This document shows, one piece after another, positions 38,807-47,414 of a stretch of 64,000 nt of DNA. The notes below the pieces were generated by a model. It saw nothing but the letters and a program-made list of their open reading frames with translations. It did not search any database and was not told where the DNA came from. Made by a program: the position numbers and the translations under genes. The DNA comes from RUG14300 sp964391805 (GTDB lineage Bacteria > Bacillota > Clostridia > Christensenellales > CAG-1252): NCBI GenBank assembly GCA_964391805.1, contig CAYMNK010000006.1, positions 1 through 64,000 of the forward strand, given 5' to 3'. Position 1 is the stretch's first letter. Every line of letters begins with the position of its first letter.

Positions 38807-41800
38807 ATGAGAAAAGAAACATCCTCTGTCGATTTCATCGGTATCGAGCATTCTCTGCTCAGTAAATGGAAGGATAGTAATCTATTTGCCAAAATCGTTG
38901 CTAAAAACGAAAACGGTCCGAGATTTCGCTTCCTCGACGGTCCGGTTACTGCTAATAACCGCTTGGGTATTCACCACATTTGGGGTAGAACTCTCAAGGA
39001 TATTACAATTAAATACAACGCCATGCAAGGTAAGAGTTGCCAATACCAAAACGGTTTCGATGCTCAAGGTATGTGGGTTGAAGTAAATGTCGAAAAGGAA
39101 TTGGGCTTAAACGGTAAACCTGAGATTCTTGGGTATGGATTGGATAAGTTCACCAATAAGTGCATGGAGCGTGTTAAATATTTCGCTAACGCTATCACAG
39201 ACCAAAGTATTCGTACAGGTCAATTCATGGACTGGGATAATAGCTATTTCACCAATACAGACGAAAATATCACAAGTATTTGGGCATTCCTCAAGATTTG
39301 CGACGAAAAAGGATATATCGTTCGCAAAAAACGCCCCATGGTTTGGTGTCCGAGATGCGGAACGAGTATTTCCGATCACGAAATGAGCGGTAGTTATAAG
39401 GATGTTATTCATACCGCTATCCTTTTCAAACTTCCCGTTAAAGGTAAAGATTTCAAAATGGTTGCTTGGACGACCACTCCTTGGACATTGACTGCAAACG
39501 TTGCACTTGCCGTTAACCCCGAATTGACCTACGTCAAAGTCAGACAACAGTCGGGCGAACTTTTGGTTTTGGGCAAAGATTCCATTCAAATGCTTAAAGG
39601 CGATGGAGAAATCGTTGAAGAATTCAAAGGTAGCGAACTTGTCGGTTTAGAGTACGAAACTTGTTTTCCCGAATTACCATTGCAACAATTCCCTCACAAG
39701 GTTCTTCCTTGGGAAGACGTCGTTCAAGGCGAAGGTAGCTGTATCGTCCATATTGCTCCCGGCTGCGGTGCAGAGGACTTCGAACTCGGTAAGAGATACG
39801 ACCTACCTCAAATTTCACCTATCAATGACGGCGGTGTAATTCTCGATAACTTCGGAGAATTTTCCGGTATGCTTACCACCGAATATGGCGAGGTTCAAGG
39901 TATTAGACGCCCGCCGTTAGTCGATATGGTCATCGACAGATTGACTAAGGACGGTAAACTCGTATACGCTCACAAGTATAAGCATAGTTATCCTTACTGC
40001 TGGAGATGTAAGACCGACCTCGTATATAAGTTAATCGACACCTGGTATATCGCTATGGACGATTTACGTCCCCAACTTGTTAAGGCATTGGACGAAGTTG
40101 AATTCAAACCCGAATTTGCAAGAAAGAGAATGCTCGACTGGCTCAACAATATGGGCGATTGGAATATCAGCCGTAGCCGTTTCTACGGTCTACCGCTCCC
40201 CTTCTACATCTGTCCTAAGTGCGGTAAACGCCATGTTATAGGTAGCATAGAAGAATTGAAAGAGCGTGCAATTAACCCCGAATTAGTGGATAAACTACCC
40301 AACATTCACCGCCCGTGGATAGACGATATCAAGATAACTTGCTCCGAGTGCGGTAGCGAAGTTTCACGTATTCCCGAAGTAGGCGACTGCTGGTTGGATG
40401 CAGGTATCACGCCTTTCTCCACTAAAAAGTATTTTACCGATAAGGAATACTTTAATAATAATTATCCGTCCGATTACGTTTGCGAAATGATCGAACAAAT
40501 CAAGTTATGGTTCTATTCAATTCTCGTAATGGGCGTAACCATTACAGGTAAGGCTCCTTTCAAGAAGGTTTGCACATATCAATATGTTTTGGACGAAAAC
40601 GGCGGAGAATTCCATAAGAGCGGTGGCAACACCCTCGACTGTAGCGAGGTTTGCGATAAGTTCGGTGCGGATCCTATCAGATACCTCTACGCTGCCGCTA
40701 ATCCCACCATCGATATGAGATTCGGCGAAAGTTTGATAACCGAAGCTAAGCGTAAAATAATCGCTTTTTGGAATATGTACAGTTTCTTCAACACATATGC
40801 CGTAATCGATAATCCCGATCTCGAACATTATCATCCCGATATGGAATCACTTCCCCTTATCGACAAATGGTTGGTCAATAGAGTTAATAAATTTGTCAAT
40901 ATTGCAAACGCCTGCTACGACGATAACGAATATTATAAGGTTGTACAAGAATTCGAGGTTCTTACCGATGATATTTGTAACTTCTATATTCGTACTAACC
41001 GTCCTCGTTTCTGGAAATCATCGGGCGACGATCAAATGAATGCATATTATTGTCTTTACTACGCTATCAAGAATATGCTTCTCGTCATGGCTCCTATTAT
41101 TCCATTCATTACCGATTACATTTGGAATAACACTGTTTGCGAATTAGAGCCTAACGAGCCAAAGAGTATACACCTTGCTTCATTCCCGACAGTTAAGGAC
41201 GTTGACGAAAAACTCCTAACCATGGTAGATAAAGCAAGACAAATCATATATCTCGGTCTTAAAATACGTAATGAGAATAAAATCAAAATCAAGCAACCTT
41301 TAAAAACCGTATACGTCAAAGGCGATAAGGATTTCGTGGAAGCAAGCGGATTTATGAAAGACCAAATTCTCAGTGAATTGAACGTAAAAGATATCGAGAT
41401 TGTAGAAAGTGACGATAAGTTCAATACGAGTTCGTTAGTGCTTAACTTCCGTAAAGCAGGAGCCGTACTTCGTAAAGACGTAAACACCGTCAAAAATCTT
41501 CTTCTCGAAGCAACAGAAGAACAATCACAAAGATATGTAGGCGAATTCACTAACGGCGGAAACGTGAATGTTGACGGCTACGGCGAAGTTCCTGCGGACA
41601 TTTTGGAACTAAAATTTGCACCACGTCCCGAATTTGCAGTGGTCGTTGAAGGCAATAATACCGTTGTTTTGGATATCGAACTCGATGCCGAACTCGAACA
41701 AGAAGGTATGCTTAGAGAACTTATCCGCAATATTCAAGTTGCGAGAAAGGAAGCCGATTTCCAAATTGACGATAGAATCAACCTGTATATCAAAGGTGAC

Positions 41801-41947
41801 GGCGTAGATCATCTCGTCGAAAAATATGCCGATATAATCAAAAACGAAACACTCGCCAAACAACTCAATGTCGATGCCGTATATTCATTTGAAAGAACAA
41901 TCGATATGAACGGTGAGTGTATAATAAAACTCGGTAAAGCCGAATAA
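38807..41947 (+). CDS. ileS: Isoleucyl-tRNA synthetase, atypical subtype, 1046 aa
   Basis: A class I synthetase that charges tRNA-Ile. The order is an N-terminal catalytic part, the CP1 editing domain (WTTTPWTLTANVALAV), a zinc site (CPKCGKRH...CSECGSEVSR, about residues 473-515), then an anticodon-binding helical domain and a C-terminal extension. It is of the longer, ABEC-rich type seen in eukaryotes and some bacteria. The HIGH motif is changed to HHIWG (residues 56-60), and the KMSKS loop reads FHKSGGNT (about residue 602). Related bacterial IleRS with HHAWG and HKSWGN signatures are known to me, so this is a real subtype rather than decay. AGGAG precedes the ATG. It lies 14 nt before leuS and forms an operon with it. 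Whether it is the only IleRS cannot be told. Confidence 0.9.
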   Translation: MRKETSSVDFIGIEHSLLSKWKDSNLFAKIVAKNENGPRFRFLDGPVTANNRLGIHHIWGRTLKDITIKYNAMQGKSCQYQNGFDAQGMWVEVNVEKELGLNGKPEILGYGLDKFTNKCMERVKYFANAITDQSIRTGQFMDWDNSYFTNTDENITSIWAFLKICDEKGYIVRKKRPMVWCPRCGTSISDHEMSGSYKDVIHTAILFKLPVKGKDFKMVAWTTTPWTLTANVALAVNPELTYVKVRQQSGELLVLGKDSIQMLKGDGEIVEEFKGSELVGLEYETCFPELPLQQFPHKVLPWEDVVQGEGSCIVHIAPGCGAEDFELGKRYDLPQISPINDGGVILDNFGEFSGMLTTEYGEVQGIRRPPLVDMVIDRLTKDGKLVYAHKYKHSYPYCWRCKTDLVYKLIDTWYIAMDDLRPQLVKALDEVEFKPEFARKRMLDWLNNMGDWNISRSRFYGLPLPFYICPKCGKRHVIGSIEELKERAINPELVDKLPNIHRPWIDDIKITCSECGSEVSRIPEVGDCWLDAGITPFSTKKYFTDKEYFNNNYPSDYVCEMIEQIKLWFYSILVMGVTITGKAPFKKVCTYQYVLDENGGEFHKSGGNTLDCSEVCDKFGADPIRYLYAAANPTIDMRFGESLITEAKRKIIAFWNMYSFFNTYAVIDNPDLEHYHPDMESLPLIDKWLVNRVNKFVNIANACYDDNEYYKVVQEFEVLTDDICNFYIRTNRPRFWKSSGDDQMNAYYCLYYAIKNMLLVMAPIIPFITDYIWNNTVCELEPNEPKSIHLASFPTVKDVDEKLLTMVDKARQIIYLGLKIRNENKIKIKQPLKTVYVKGDKDFVEASGFMKDQILSELNVKDIEIVESDDKFNTSSLVLNFRKAGAVLRKDVNTVKNLLLEATEEQSQRYVGEFTNGGNVNVDGYGEVPADILELKFAPRPEFAVVVEGNNTVVLDIELDAELEQEGMLRELIRNIQVARKEADFQIDDRINLYIKGDGVDHLVEKYADIIKNETLAKQLNVDAVYSFERTIDMNGECIIKLGKAE

Positions 41948-41961
41948 TCAAGGACTTAATT

Positions 41962-44373
41962 ATGAAAAATTATAATTTTAGCGAAATTGAAAAGAAATGG
42001 CAAGCGATTTGGGAGCAAGAAGGTAGATATGAGGTTCAAAACCATGTCGACGGTAAGGAAAACTGTTATGTACTTATCGAGTTCCCCTATCCGAGCGGTA
42101 AAGGACTACATACAGGTCATATCCGCTCATATGCATCGATGGACGCAGTTGCAAGAAAAAAGAGATTGCAAGGATATAATGTTCTTTTCCCGATGGGTTG
42201 CGACTCATTCGGTCTCGAAGCCGAGAGAACAGCTATAAGAGAACATAAACTTCCTCAAGAAATCGTTCAAAGAAACATTGCAACATTCAAATCTCAATTA
42301 AAAACGGTAGGCTTGTCCTTCGATTGGTCAAGAGAAATAAGCACCGCCGATCCCGAATATTATAAGTGGACACAATGGCTTTTCTTACAATTCTACAAAC
42401 ACGGTCTTGCCGAAAAACGTACGACAACCATCAACTGGTGTCCTAATTGCGGTGTACTCGCTAACGAAGAAATCGAAGACGGTCACTGCTGTCAATGCGG
42501 TGCCGAAACCACTCAAAAGCCTAAGGCTCAATGGGTTCTCAAAATGACAGAATATGCAGATAGACTTGATAGAGATCTCGACCAAACCAACTATATGGAT
42601 CACATCAAGTCCGGTCAAAGAAATTGGATAGGCAGAAGCGAAGGCGTTCAAGTCAAATTCAAAATAGTTCAAGGCGGTGAATTTGAAATATTCACTACTT
42701 GTATTGAAACCATATATGGTATCACTTTTATGGTTCTTGCTCCCGAACATCCGCTCGTAGAGGGATTCCTTCCTATGGTTCAAAACAGAGCCGAAGTCGA
42801 GGCTTATATAGCGGAAGCTCGTAAAAAGAGCGACTTTGAAAGAAGCGAAATGGTGAAAACCAAAACCGGTTGCGAACTAAAAGGGATCACTTGTATCAAT
42901 CCTGTCAACGGTAGGGAAGTTCCTCTATTTATCGGCGACTTCGTACTTGCTTCCTACGGTACAGGTGCCGTTATGGCTGTTCCCGCTCACGACCAAAGAG
43001 ACTTCGAATATGCCGTAGCTCACGGAATCGATATGATCCAAGTCATCGACGGCAGAGATACATCGGAACACGCTTTCGAAAAGCACGACTACTTGGGCGT
43101 TGGCTGTAAACTAATCAACAGTCAAGAATTCTCAGGGCTCACCGTTGAAGAAGCTAAAGAAGCTATCACTGCTAAACTCGAAAAAGAAGGCGTGGCTAAG
43201 AGAGTATTGAACTTCAGAATGAGAGACTGGATATTCTCAAGACAACGTTATTGGGGCGAACCTATCCCGATGATCAAGTGCGATGAATGTGGTTGGGTAC
43301 CCGTTCCCGAAACCGAACTTCCGGTTACCCTCCCCATAGTCGATAGTTATGAACCTACTAAAGACGGCGAATCCCCCCTATCCGTTATCGACGAATGGGT
43401 AAACGTTAAGTGTCCTTGTTGCGGTCGTCCTGCAAAGAGAGAAACGGACACAATGCCCGGTTGGGCAGGAAGTAGCTGGTATTTCCTCAGATATTGCGAT
43501 CCTAAAAACGATAAGAAATTTGCAAGTCAAGACGCTCTAAAATCATGGTTGCCTGTCAACCTCTATAACGGCGGTAACGAACATACCAACAGACACCTCT
43601 TGTACGCAAGATTCTGGGTTAAATTTCTCTATGATATAGGTTTATCGCCCGTTTCAGAGCCGTTTATGTCAAGAGTCAGTCAAGGTATCATACTCGGTTC
43701 AAACGGCGTCAAAATGAGTAAATCTTTGGGCAACGTCATAGATCCCAGAGACGTTATCAAAGAGTACGGTGCCGATAGTTTGAGATTATGGGAAGCATTC
43801 ATCGGTGATTATTTCGCAACTTGTTCATGGGATGATAACGGTGCTAAGGCTTGTAACAAGTTCCTTAATAAGGTTTGGGGACTACAAGAAGTGCTGACAA
43901 GCGACGAAACAATGACTAAGGACCTCGAATATATTCTCCACTCCACCATCAAAAAGGTAAGCGAGGATATCGATAACTGTAAGTTCAATACGGCTGTTGC
44001 ACAACTGATGACTTGCGTAAACGAACTACAAAAATACGGCAAAGTTTCGAGAGAAGATTATCGTACATTGCTAATTCTCTTAAATCCGTTCGCTCCTCAT
44101 ATCACCGAGGAAATTTGGAACGAATGCGGTTTTAAACCCGAATTCAAAAACGCATCTTGGCCTACCTATGACGAAAAGAAACTCATCAAAGCCGAAGTCG
44201 AAATCGTTGCTCAAATCAATAGTAAAATCCGCGGAAGATTGGTTATCGCTCAATCGTCATCTCAAGACGAAGTAAAAGACCTCGCTATCAAGGAACTCGG
44301 TATCGAGCCCGATAGCGTCATCAAGGTCATCTACATCCCCGGTAGACTAATCAACTTCATTGTAAAGAAATAA
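41962..44373 (+). CDS. leuS: Leucyl-tRNA synthetase, 803 aa
   Basis: A class I synthetase charging tRNA-Leu, with proofreading. HTGH (residues 50-53) is the HIGH box and KMSKSLGN (about residue 583) the ATP-binding loop. The zinc-binding CPNCGVLAN...CCQCG lies near residues 156-180. The CP1 editing domain is present (GTGAVMAVPAHDQRDFEYA), but the usual TTRPDT motif reads TTCIET (about residues 244-249); the key last threonine and the later editing aspartate are kept. Length is normal for bacterial LeuRS. It follows ileS by 14 nt and ends before a strong terminator. Confidence 0.95.
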   Translation: MKNYNFSEIEKKWQAIWEQEGRYEVQNHVDGKENCYVLIEFPYPSGKGLHTGHIRSYASMDAVARKKRLQGYNVLFPMGCDSFGLEAERTAIREHKLPQEIVQRNIATFKSQLKTVGLSFDWSREISTADPEYYKWTQWLFLQFYKHGLAEKRTTTINWCPNCGVLANEEIEDGHCCQCGAETTQKPKAQWVLKMTEYADRLDRDLDQTNYMDHIKSGQRNWIGRSEGVQVKFKIVQGGEFEIFTTCIETIYGITFMVLAPEHPLVEGFLPMVQNRAEVEAYIAEARKKSDFERSEMVKTKTGCELKGITCINPVNGREVPLFIGDFVLASYGTGAVMAVPAHDQRDFEYAVAHGIDMIQVIDGRDTSEHAFEKHDYLGVGCKLINSQEFSGLTVEEAKEAITAKLEKEGVAKRVLNFRMRDWIFSRQRYWGEPIPMIKCDECGWVPVPETELPVTLPIVDSYEPTKDGESPLSVIDEWVNVKCPCCGRPAKRETDTMPGWAGSSWYFLRYCDPKNDKKFASQDALKSWLPVNLYNGGNEHTNRHLLYARFWVKFLYDIGLSPVSEPFMSRVSQGIILGSNGVKMSKSLGNVIDPRDVIKEYGADSLRLWEAFIGDYFATCSWDDNGAKACNKFLNKVWGLQEVLTSDETMTKDLEYILHSTIKKVSEDIDNCKFNTAVAQLMTCVNELQKYGKVSREDYRTLLILLNPFAPHITEEIWNECGFKPEFKNASWPTYDEKKLIKAEVEIVAQINSKIRGRLVIAQSSSQDEVKDLAIKELGIEPDSVIKVIYIPGRLINFIVKK

Positions 44374-44390
44374 AAACAATTTGATATTTA

Positions 44391-44427
44391 TCTAAAAAGC
44401 CGAGACTCATCGCCTCGGCTTTTTAGA
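44391..44427 (+). terminator. Strong terminator after leuS
   Basis: GCCGAG and CTCGGC pair around a 9-nt loop. Flanking A- and T-runs extend the stem, so it could work in both directions. Confidence 0.9.
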
Positions 44428-44494
44428 TATTAAAATTGGTTTATGTTCACCATTAATTCTTCTTTTGTAATTTCATATTTTATGGAACAACAGA

Positions 44495-44692
44495 TTATGA
44501 GTTAGTACACACAACTCTTACTATGCCTGAAAAATAGTTATCATTTCCGGTTTCTTCGATGGTTATACTATCCCACTGCTCTTGTGTTCCACTAAAATAC
44601 ACCTCAATTGTTTGCTTCTTATAACTAAGGTCATCGCCGAATAGAAATGCCGGTAAATGATTAACAGAAGCCGGAATATAGCATGGTATTTT
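44495..44692 (-). pseudogene. 3' remnant of a BspA-like leucine-rich repeat gene
   Basis: About 65 residues on the minus strand, with VYFSGTQEQWDSITI and a DNYFSG end, resemble the closing segment of BspA-type leucine-rich repeat surface proteins (pattern V-Y-Y/F-x-G-T/S-x-x-x-W-x-x-I-x-I). The reading frame upstream runs directly into a dispersed repeat (from about 44690), so the 5' part of the gene is missing. No start codon with a ribosome binding site is seen. It is probably a dead fragment left after insertion or deletion at the repeat. Confidence 0.6.
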
Positions 44693-45122
44693 AGATACCG
44701 ATACCGATGGCAGTGCCCTTCGGGTTCGACTACGGTTTTCAACCTTGCTCAGAATGACATGATTGGTCGCTATCGCTTGCCCTGACATGGATTTTAGATA
44801 CCGACACCTTTGGTGTCGCGGCTACGCCGTTCGACTACAGGGCGTTGCCCTTTCGCTCAGTATGACATTTGATGGTGCGGTGCTATTCTGACGCTCATTA
44901 TGACATATGCGTGTTCGTTATCGTCCGCAAGATAACAAATTTGCCTTTCATTACCGTCCAAGATACTGCTCGATAAACCTCGCACTGCTACGCAGTTCGA
45001 CTACAGACTTCGTCTTTCGCTCAGTATGACGGGACGGTAATCAGTATAACGGCGGACGAGATTTGCTTTGTATGACATTTGATGATATAGTGCTATTCTC
45101 TATTCAGTATGACGGCAGACGG
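44688..45122 (+). repeat. Tandem cluster of dispersed repeats (copy C)
   Basis: At least three repeat units sit in a row. One is at about 44690-44775 (TAGATACCGATACC, GGGTTCGACTACGG, GCTCAGAATGACAT). Another is at about 44790-44900 (TTAGATACCGACACC, GTTCGACTACAGG, GCTCAGTATGACATTTG). The third is at about 44925-45120 (TATCGTCCGCAAGATA, AGTTCGACTACAG, GCTCAGTATGACGGGACGG, GGCGGACGAG). No gene is seen here apart from the BspA-like remnant. Confidence 0.8.
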
Positions 45123-45146
45123 AATTGCACCTATTATTACATATAT

Positions 45147-45375
45147 TTATCCACAATGCTGTGATAGGTTTATGTGACAATTTTGAGGACTCATTGGGTG
45201 GTTTTTTCCACTCTGTAAACTATCGATATGTTGATAACTTTGTTGATAAGTGGGAAAATATTCACTTTTTGCATAAAAAACAGTACATTTTCTATACTTT
45301 TCCACAAAAATAACAACAAATCCATACTTTTTCAACCACTTTATGCATAAACATTTTTATATATAATGTTGATAA
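45147..45375. other. Cluster of DnaA-box-like sequences
   Basis: TTATCCACA (45147-45155) is a perfect DnaA box. TGTTGATAA, the reverse of TTATCAACA, occurs at 45229, 45241 and 45367. TTTTCCACA lies at 45298. Each of these four is one mismatch from the consensus. The stretch is AT-rich and free of genes. No dnaA, dnaN or rnpA is near, so an origin is not proven; a DnaA-binding or titration cluster is an alternative. Confidence 0.45.
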
Positions 45376-45395
45376 TCATTTAGAGGTAAACTGCC

Positions 45396-46094
45396 GTGAA
45401 AAAATTTAAAAATCTGTCCGTTCTTATAGTAATAATCATTCCGATATTAGTATTCATTCCAACTCTTACTGCTATCGCTATAAACTACCAAAAACCCATT
45501 ACCATTGTGCTCGACGCAGGACATGGCGGTTATGACGGCGGCGTCAAAGGCTTGAATAGCGGAATCAAGGAAAGTACAATAAATCTCGAAATGGCAAACC
45601 TCGTCAAAGGATATCTCGAAAGCGACGGATATAGAGTTGTTATGACTCGTACCGAGGACGTAGCACTCGGAACAAGCAAAAAAAGCGATATGAAAAAGCG
45701 AATCGAGATGATCAATGCGTCAAACTGTTTACTCGTCGTCTCTATTCACGTTAACTTTTATCCGTCGTCGTATCGTAGGGGCATACAGACGTTTTTCAAC
45801 AAAAGCATGGACGAAGAACTTGCAAAAATGATGCAAGAAACTCTCAATTCAGCTCTCAATATTCCTACACTCGACAGGGGCTTCGCGTCTCTATGGGGTG
45901 ATTACTATATACTTGCCAAGTCAAAATGCCCTGCTACCATAGTGGAAACGGGATTTATTTCTAATAGCAAAGACGAAGAACAGCTACTTTCAGCCGAATA
46001 TAGGATGGTTTTAGCCTTCCACATTTATAGCGGTATAAAAAAATATATTGCCAATACCGTTACCGAAAAGAATAGTCTTAACGAAAGCGTATAG
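45396..46094 (+). CDS. cwlD: N-acetylmuramoyl-L-alanine amidase, CwlD-like, 232 aa
   Basis: An Amidase_3 zinc enzyme that cuts the bond between muramic acid and L-alanine in peptidoglycan. A membrane anchor or signal segment covers about residues 7-30. Zinc and catalytic motifs are seen: LDAGHGGYDGG, ESTINLEMA (first Glu), VSIHVNF and VETGFISNSKDEEQL (catalytic Glu). Size and single-domain layout match CwlD, which makes muramic-delta-lactam in spore cortex, so the host may sporulate. Other roles in wall turnover cannot be excluded. The start is GTG at 45396 with AGAGG 9 nt upstream; TATAAT at 45362-45367 is a likely -10 box. The gene converges with the flavodoxin gene 29 nt away. Confidence 0.88.
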   Translation: MKKFKNLSVLIVIIIPILVFIPTLTAIAINYQKPITIVLDAGHGGYDGGVKGLNSGIKESTINLEMANLVKGYLESDGYRVVMTRTEDVALGTSKKSDMKKRIEMINASNCLLVVSIHVNFYPSSYRRGIQTFFNKSMDEELAKMMQETLNSALNIPTLDRGFASLWGDYYILAKSKCPATIVETGFISNSKDEEQLLSAEYRMVLAFHIYSGIKKYIANTVTEKNSLNESV

Positions 46095-46123
46095 CAATAT
46101 ATTTGTCTTATTACAATTTTATT

Positions 46124-46660
46124 TTAGCACTCCTCTCCTGCCACGTAAGCCATTTCGAAGGCTCGATTTTCTTTGATTTCGTGCGGACGATACACGCCTA
46201 TACCCTTGATGACGCGTGCGATTTCGGCACCATCCAAGCAACGAATAAATCCGTTCAGTGCAGTCATCGATTCGTCGAACGCGTCGGGAGAATTGTCGGC
46301 TGCAGTCAATAGAAAATAAAATACCTTATTTGTTATTTGTCTATAGTAAGGTGCCGTTCTGTCTATAAATGTTTTGAGTTGTCCGTTGATACAATAGAAG
46401 TATACCGGCGACGCCAAAACGATAACATCGGCATCTATCATCTTTTTAATAATGGCAGGTGTATCGTCCTTTTGAATACATTCATGTTTACCCGAACAAT
46501 ATCCACAACCTTGACAATAATTGATGTTATAGTCGCCTAAAAAGACCTTTTCTACCTCTTTGCCATCCGCTTGTGCACCGAGCGCAAATTGATTACATAA
46601 TGTATCGCTATTACCGTTTTTTCTCGGACTTGCCGAGATTATAAGTACTTTTCTTGTCAT
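46124..46660 (-). CDS. NAD(P)H-dependent FMN reductase / flavodoxin-fold protein, 178 aa
   Basis: The N-terminus KVLIISASPRKNGNSDTLC is the FMN phosphate-binding loop of the WrbA/NADPH-dependent FMN reductase family. LASPVYFYCINGQLKTFIDRT is the second FMN-binding segment. A cysteine-rich stretch YCQGCGYCSGKHEC (about residues 51-64) is typical of the subgroup common in anaerobes and may hold a redox site. ATG 46660 follows AAGGAG by 6 nt; the longer reading from 46729 has no such site. It lies 16 nt after the toxin gene, probably in the same transcript. The physiological substrate is unknown. Confidence 0.88.
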   Translation of the reverse strand: MTRKVLIISASPRKNGNSDTLCNQFALGAQADGKEVEKVFLGDYNINYCQGCGYCSGKHECIQKDDTPAIIKKMIDADVIVLASPVYFYCINGQLKTFIDRTAPYYRQITNKVFYFLLTAADNSPDAFDESMTALNGFIRCLDGAEIARVIKGIGVYRPHEIKENRAFEMAYVAGEEC

Positions 46661-46676
46661 AATTCGCTCCTTGGTT

Positions 46677-47000
46677 TTATTCTTTATATGATTTGCCAAA
46701 AAGTATTTGCATAAAATTTCGTCTACCATAAAGGACTCTTATGATGCAAACTTTTTCGCCATCGACCTTGTAAAATGCGATATAGTTTCCGCATACAAGA
46801 AAACGATATGGAACTTCAAGACTGATAATAGAAGAAAGATGCGCACCACTTTCAGGAAAATCAGCAAGTTGACGCACACAACTCATAATCTTCTCAACAG
46901 TGTTTTTTGCCGATTGTTCGCTACAAAGTTCGTCGGTGATATACGCTTTAATTTCCTTCATATCCTCAAGAGCATCGGGCGTAAAAAGAATTTTAGCCAT
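46677..47000 (-). CDS. RelE/ParE family toxin, 107 aa
   Basis: The protein has the compact RelE/ParE pattern: FTPDALEDMKEIKAYI near the start, FPESGAHL in the middle, and YRFLVCGNYIAFYKVDGEKVCIIRVLYGRRNFMQIL towards the end. The terminal VxIxRVLYGRRxxxxIL segment is hallmark-like. It starts 8 nt inside the antitoxin gene, as in most type II toxin-antitoxin pairs. The toxin likely acts on ribosome-bound mRNA (RelE) or gyrase (ParE); the sequence alone does not decide. The antitoxin upstream should neutralise it. Confidence 0.9.
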   Translation of the reverse strand: MAKILFTPDALEDMKEIKAYITDELCSEQSAKNTVEKIMSCVRQLADFPESGAHLSSIISLEVPYRFLVCGNYIAFYKVDGEKVCIIRVLYGRRNFMQILFGKSYKE

Positions 47001-47247
47001 TTAATACCCCCAAAATCGATTCCACATCCGTGATATCAATATATTCATTTTCTTTAACTGATATTTCACCCTTGGCAAGTTCACTCAATAATTTAAGCGT
47101 TGCTTGAGTTTTTTCGAATTCTTCCATGTCTACGATAGCGAATCTACCACGACCGTTCTTGGTGAGAAACACAGGCTCGCCAACGGCAATATCTCGCAAA
47201 ACCTCATTGTAATTGCGCAAATCCGATACAGGCTTAATGTTTGGCAT
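46993..47247 (-). CDS. Phd/YefM family antitoxin, 84 aa
   Basis: The N-terminal PVSDLRNYNEVLRDIAVGEPVFLTKNGRGRFAIVDMEEF matches the DNA-binding domain of Phd/YefM antitoxins. The acidic C-terminal half, with YIDITDVESIL, should wrap the toxin. AGGAGGT lies 7 nt before the ATG. The pair usually represses its own promoter (47281-47309). It overlaps the toxin gene by 8 nt. Confidence 0.92.
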   Translation of the reverse strand: MPNIKPVSDLRNYNEVLRDIAVGEPVFLTKNGRGRFAIVDMEEFEKTQATLKLLSELAKGEISVKENEYIDITDVESILGVLNG

Positions 47248-47280
47248 CTAAAACACCTCCTTTTGTTCACTGCTGTATTT

Positions 47281-47309
47281 ATTATATACTAATTCTACGT
47301 AAAATTCAA
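47281..47309 (-). promoter_or_regulatory. Promoter of the toxin-antitoxin-flavodoxin operon
   Basis: TTGAAT (47304-47309), a 17-bp spacer and TATAAT (47281-47286) on the minus strand lie about 35 bp before the antitoxin ATG. Confidence 0.75.
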
Positions 47310-47341
47310 CAGCAAATTCAATATTATTGAAAAATTAATAT

Positions 47342-47378
47342 AAAAGGGATGCTCATATTAGAAACATCCCTTGCTTTT
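47342..47378 (-). terminator. Terminator after the TPM-domain gene
   Basis: AAGGGATG and CATCCCTT pair around a loop of about 13 nt, followed by a short T-run on the minus strand, about 40 bp past the stop codon. Confidence 0.7.
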
Positions 47379-47414
47379 GATTTTATCTCGATTTAGCAAA
47401 ATAATCTGCACTTT

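Noticed and set aside
39107..39589. 160-codon minus-strand frame inside ileS
   Set aside because: It lies fully within a recognisable synthetase gene and has no family likeness.
45125..45313. Short ORFs on both strands in the DnaA-box region
   Set aside because: They have no start signals, and the AT-rich repeats explain the open frames.
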